Assembly: GCA_937922775.1 (NCBI GenBank)
Contig: CALAKE010000512.1
Location: forward strand, 1-6,702
DNA: 6,702 bases
Direction: 5' to 3'
Origin: an uncultured bacterium
Lineage (GTDB): Bacteria; Acidobacteriota; UBA890
Below, piece after piece: positions 5,244-6,702 of this stretch; position 1 is the first letter of the stretch, and the number at the start of each line of letters is the position of its first letter. Both the position numbers and the translations under genes were made by a program. Under the pieces are notes generated by a model. The model did not search any database. It was not told the DNA's origin and saw only the letters and a list, made by a program, of their open reading frames with translations.

Positions 5244-5450
5244 CTATCCGGCGCCAAGCCAGGTCATGATCGCGACAATCAGGAGCACCCCCCACGAGAA
5301 GTGTCTGCCCTTCGATATGACGAACGACACTACCGCCGAAGCAAGGAACGTGAGAGCGATTGCCCGGATCAGCGGCTGACTATCGTTGCGCGCCGGCATC
5401 GACGCCAGGAGAACCAGCAACGCCGTGAAGCCCCACCAAGCCACGCTCAC
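5244..5450 (-). CDS. Small membrane protein of unknown function, 68 residues
   Basis: Three hydrophobic stretches (about 4-18, 27-45 and 52-66) fill this 68-residue frame, separated by short polar turns (PARNDSQP and SKGRHF). The start is a GTG at 5450, with another GTG at 5444; no clear Shine-Dalgarno site supports either, and a stop codon lies only four codons further up. Its strong hydrophobic periodicity and its place in a same-strand run of membrane-protein genes argue that it is real. It lies 75 nt after the 80-residue membrane protein and 70 nt before the VIT-like gene. I recognise no family. Confidence 0.55.
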   Translation of the reverse strand: MSVAWWGFTALLVLLASMPARNDSQPLIRAIALTFLASAVVSFVISKGRHFSWGVLLIVAIMTWLGAG

Positions 5451-5481
5451 CAGATGTCTTCATATAGCGGTCGCCGGATGC

Positions 5482-5500
5482 CGCGTCTCCTCGAGACGCG
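5482..5500. repeat. Perfect 8-bp hairpin between two small membrane-protein genes
   Basis: CGCGTCTC and GAGACGCG flank a 3-nt loop (5490-5492), a stable GC-rich stem-loop. An odd-centred palindrome, GAGGA-A-TCCTC (5500-5510), abuts it. On the minus-strand message it falls about 26 nt after the stop of the 80-residue protein. No T-run follows, so it may be a weak or factor-assisted terminator or an mRNA-stabilising element rather than a classic intrinsic terminator. Confidence 0.55.
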
Positions 5501-5525
5501 AGGAATCCTCGTGGTTCACGAGTCG

Positions 5526-5768
5526 TCACCTTACCTCGCGCGGCGAATGCCGCAGCAGTACAAACGAAAGGACGAGCAACGGAAGCCCGTAGAGAAGGAC
5601 GCAAATCGCCAGCATCAGAAGCCCGTCGACCGGGTCTTCGGGCACGATCGAGAGGATCACCGCCACGGGCAAGTATCCGCCCTCGCGATAAGAGACCGGA
5701 TGCGGGCACACCAGCGCGATCGCGAGGACCGCGACAATCCTGGGCAGTAGTCGAAGTTGCCCGAACAT
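5526..5768 (-). CDS. Small membrane protein of unknown function, 80 residues
   Basis: An 80-residue protein with a basic head (MFGQLRLLPR), a hydrophobic segment at 11-20, another around 33-43 and a strong one at 48-73, ending with a basic tail (LRHSPREVR). This is consistent with two or three membrane passes and a cytoplasmic C-terminus. The chosen ATG at 5768 lies 2 nt after the methyltransferase stop (TGA-AC-ATG), a classic translational-coupling arrangement. An in-frame start 11 codons further upstream would overlap the methyltransferase. A short AGGG is 10 nt upstream. A PEDP motif (43-46) sits between the later hydrophobic segments. The family is not recognised. Confidence 0.65.
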   Translation of the reverse strand: MFGQLRLLPRIVAVLAIALVCPHPVSYREGGYLPVAVILSIVPEDPVDGLLMLAICVLLYGLPLLVLSFVLLRHSPREVR

Positions 5769-5770
5769 GT

Positions 5771-6574
5771 TCAGCGGCCCTGTAGCCCGGCCACGCCCCA
5801 TGCACGGGCCTGCAGCTCGATCGTGCGATCGCTCTGCGTCGGCAGTCGTCGGGTCAGCTCATCGACGAGGGCGTGGCGCTTTTCTTCAGACAACTCAGAC
5901 ACGAAACTCGGAGCGGGGCCAGTGCCGCCGAGGAGCGGCCGCCAGAAGTCATCGAACCCAGAGAAGGACGTTGGAATACTGACCGGGGCGCTGCGAACCT
6001 CCTGAAGGTCCGCGGTGCGGAAGAGAGATTCGAGGGCCTGAGGCCCGCAGATCGGGAAGCGGTGGCCCTCATCAAGTTCCACGGCGCTCGGTTCGATTGC
6101 GATCGCGGCGTCCCAGAAGTGGCGGAGGAACTGCATGCCTTCGGCGTAGTCCCATACACAAGCCGCCACCGTGCCGCCCGGGCGCGTAAGGCCCCGTTGC
6201 TCCCGGACGGCGAGCAGCGGGTCGGGAAAGAAGTTGAGCGCCAGGCCCGAGACCACGAAGTCATACCCGTCCTCACGCACCGGTAGGTTGCCGACCCCGC
6301 CGACCTCGAAAGTCACACGAAGGTCGGCGAGCCTCTCCCGGGCTGACGTCACGAAAGGCTCGGAAGGATCGCATGCGACCACGGACGCAGGATCAGACAG
6401 AGTGCAGACCGCCTCGGCGAGTGCGCCGGTCCCGGTACCCACATCGAGCCAATGCCCACCAGGCGCGGAATCAATCCACTCGACAAACTCCCGCGCCAGC
6501 GGACGGCTCCACCGGCCCATGAAATCTTCGTAGGTGGCTCCGGTGTTCCACCCGTCGCCCGATTGAGCCTTCAT
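5771..6574 (-). CDS. Class I SAM-dependent methyltransferase (methyltransferase-domain protein)
   Basis: A 267-residue Rossmann-fold methyltransferase with the standard motif order: motif I WLDVGTGTGALA (42-53), the acidic end of strand beta-2 in VVACDPS (65-71, Asp69 binding the SAM ribose), NLPVREDGYDFVVSGLALNF (96-115) as motifs II-III with beta-4, and RPGGTVAACVWDY (131-143) in the motif IV region. It is soluble and cytoplasmic. The C-terminal third (from about 150) is a variable cap probably forming the acceptor site, so the substrate cannot be deduced. It resembles the UbiE/Methyltransf_11 type found as many paralogues in soil and marine bacteria. The start at 6574 has GGAG 5 nt upstream. 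It begins 13 nt after the cupin gene and is followed 2 nt later by the 80-residue membrane protein, so all three are likely one transcript. Confidence 0.9.
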   Translation of the reverse strand: MKAQSGDGWNTGATYEDFMGRWSRPLAREFVEWIDSAPGGHWLDVGTGTGALAEAVCTLSDPASVVACDPSEPFVTSARERLADLRVTFEVGGVGNLPVREDGYDFVVSGLALNFFPDPLLAVREQRGLTRPGGTVAACVWDYAEGMQFLRHFWDAAIAIEPSAVELDEGHRFPICGPQALESLFRTADLQEVRSAPVSIPTSFSGFDDFWRPLLGGTGPAPSFVSELSEEKRHALVDELTRRLPTQSDRTIELQARAWGVAGLQGR

Positions 6575-6587
6575 GAGGTCTCCACGC

Positions 6588-6702
6588 CTAGAGGCGCTCG
6601 AGCGTATCGACGGTACGGTCGTTGCGCAGGTTGCCTGTGTTCAGCGTCGAGGGGGGCTCGAGCAGAAGAATGTGCGCCTCTTGTTCGGCAACGGGCTTGT
6701 GT
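6588..6702 (-). CDS. Cupin domain protein, C-terminal part (gene continues beyond the window)
   Basis: The last 38 codons of an open frame that runs off the window edge read HKPVAEQEAHILLLEPPSTL then NTGNLRNDRTVDTLERL and TAG (6590-6588). The H-[KR]-PVA-x-E-x-H-[IV]-L-L-x-EP-x-x-T-[LV]-NTG pattern is the hallmark C-terminus of a common small cupin family (about 110-120 residues, one beta-barrel, usually metal-binding through His/Glu on the barrel strands). The EHKPVA histidine would contribute to the metal site. The upstream part and the start are not in the window. It ends 13 nt before the methyltransferase start, which suggests co-transcription. This cupin is not the same family as the truncated MAKVIEKP one. 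Function is unassigned beyond the fold. Confidence 0.75.
   Translation of the reverse strand, partial: HKPVAEQEAHILLLEPPSTLNTGNLRNDRTVDTLERL

Noticed and set aside
5109..5750. A 213-codon plus-strand frame opposite the VIT-like and small membrane-protein genes
   Set aside because: Its composition is Arg/Gln/His-rich with no motif, and it is antisense to frames with strong hydrophobic structure. It is most likely a shadow.
1..6702. A defence island, CRISPR array, retroelement, integron or phage module
   Set aside because: No spaced direct repeats, reverse transcriptase, nuclease, integrase, transposase or toxin-antitoxin motif was found in any frame read. The genes are transport, redox, methyl- and glycosyl-transfer types.

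Overview
The window is a GC-rich bacterial chromosome segment in which every gene I can support lies on the minus strand, so transcription runs from high to low coordinates. A lipoprotein signal, strong Shine-Dalgarno sites next to GTG starts, and several small orphan membrane proteins suit a free-living, high-GC environmental bacterium. I cannot fix the phylum from the sequence. No rRNA, tRNA, CRISPR array, transposase, integrase or phage gene is visible.

In transcription order the layout is as follows. (1) At 6702-5526 there is the 3' end of a cupin gene, then a class I SAM-dependent methyltransferase, then an 80-residue membrane protein whose start lies 2 nt past the methyltransferase stop. 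This looks like an operon. (2) At 5450-4561 there is a 68-residue membrane protein, a short VIT1/CCC1-like predicted metal transporter, and a possible 34-residue ORF. (3) At 4560-4195 there is a degenerate stretch. The ribosome-binding site and first 16 codons of a cupin gene are joined to the last 25 codons of an isoprenylcysteine methyltransferase (ICMT)-like gene, which reads as the scar of an internal deletion. (4) At 4194-2935 there is a tight three-gene unit: an OsmC-family peroxidase-like protein, a four-helix membrane protein with a GTG start, and a cysteine-rich lipoprotein. (5) At 2740-38, after a candidate near-leaderless promoter, come a TauE/SafE-family exporter, a 148-residue four-helix membrane protein, and a GT2 glycosyltransferase of the dolichol-phosphate-sugar synthase type.

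Functionally this is a mixed neighbourhood of small-molecule methylation, peroxide or thiol stress (OsmC), predicted metal and sulfur-anion transport (VIT-like, TauE) and lipid-linked sugar transfer. No single pathway ties them together, and I see no convincing new defence or mobile system. The most informative oddities are the cupin/ICMT deletion scar and the promoter-operator arrangement ahead of the TauE gene.
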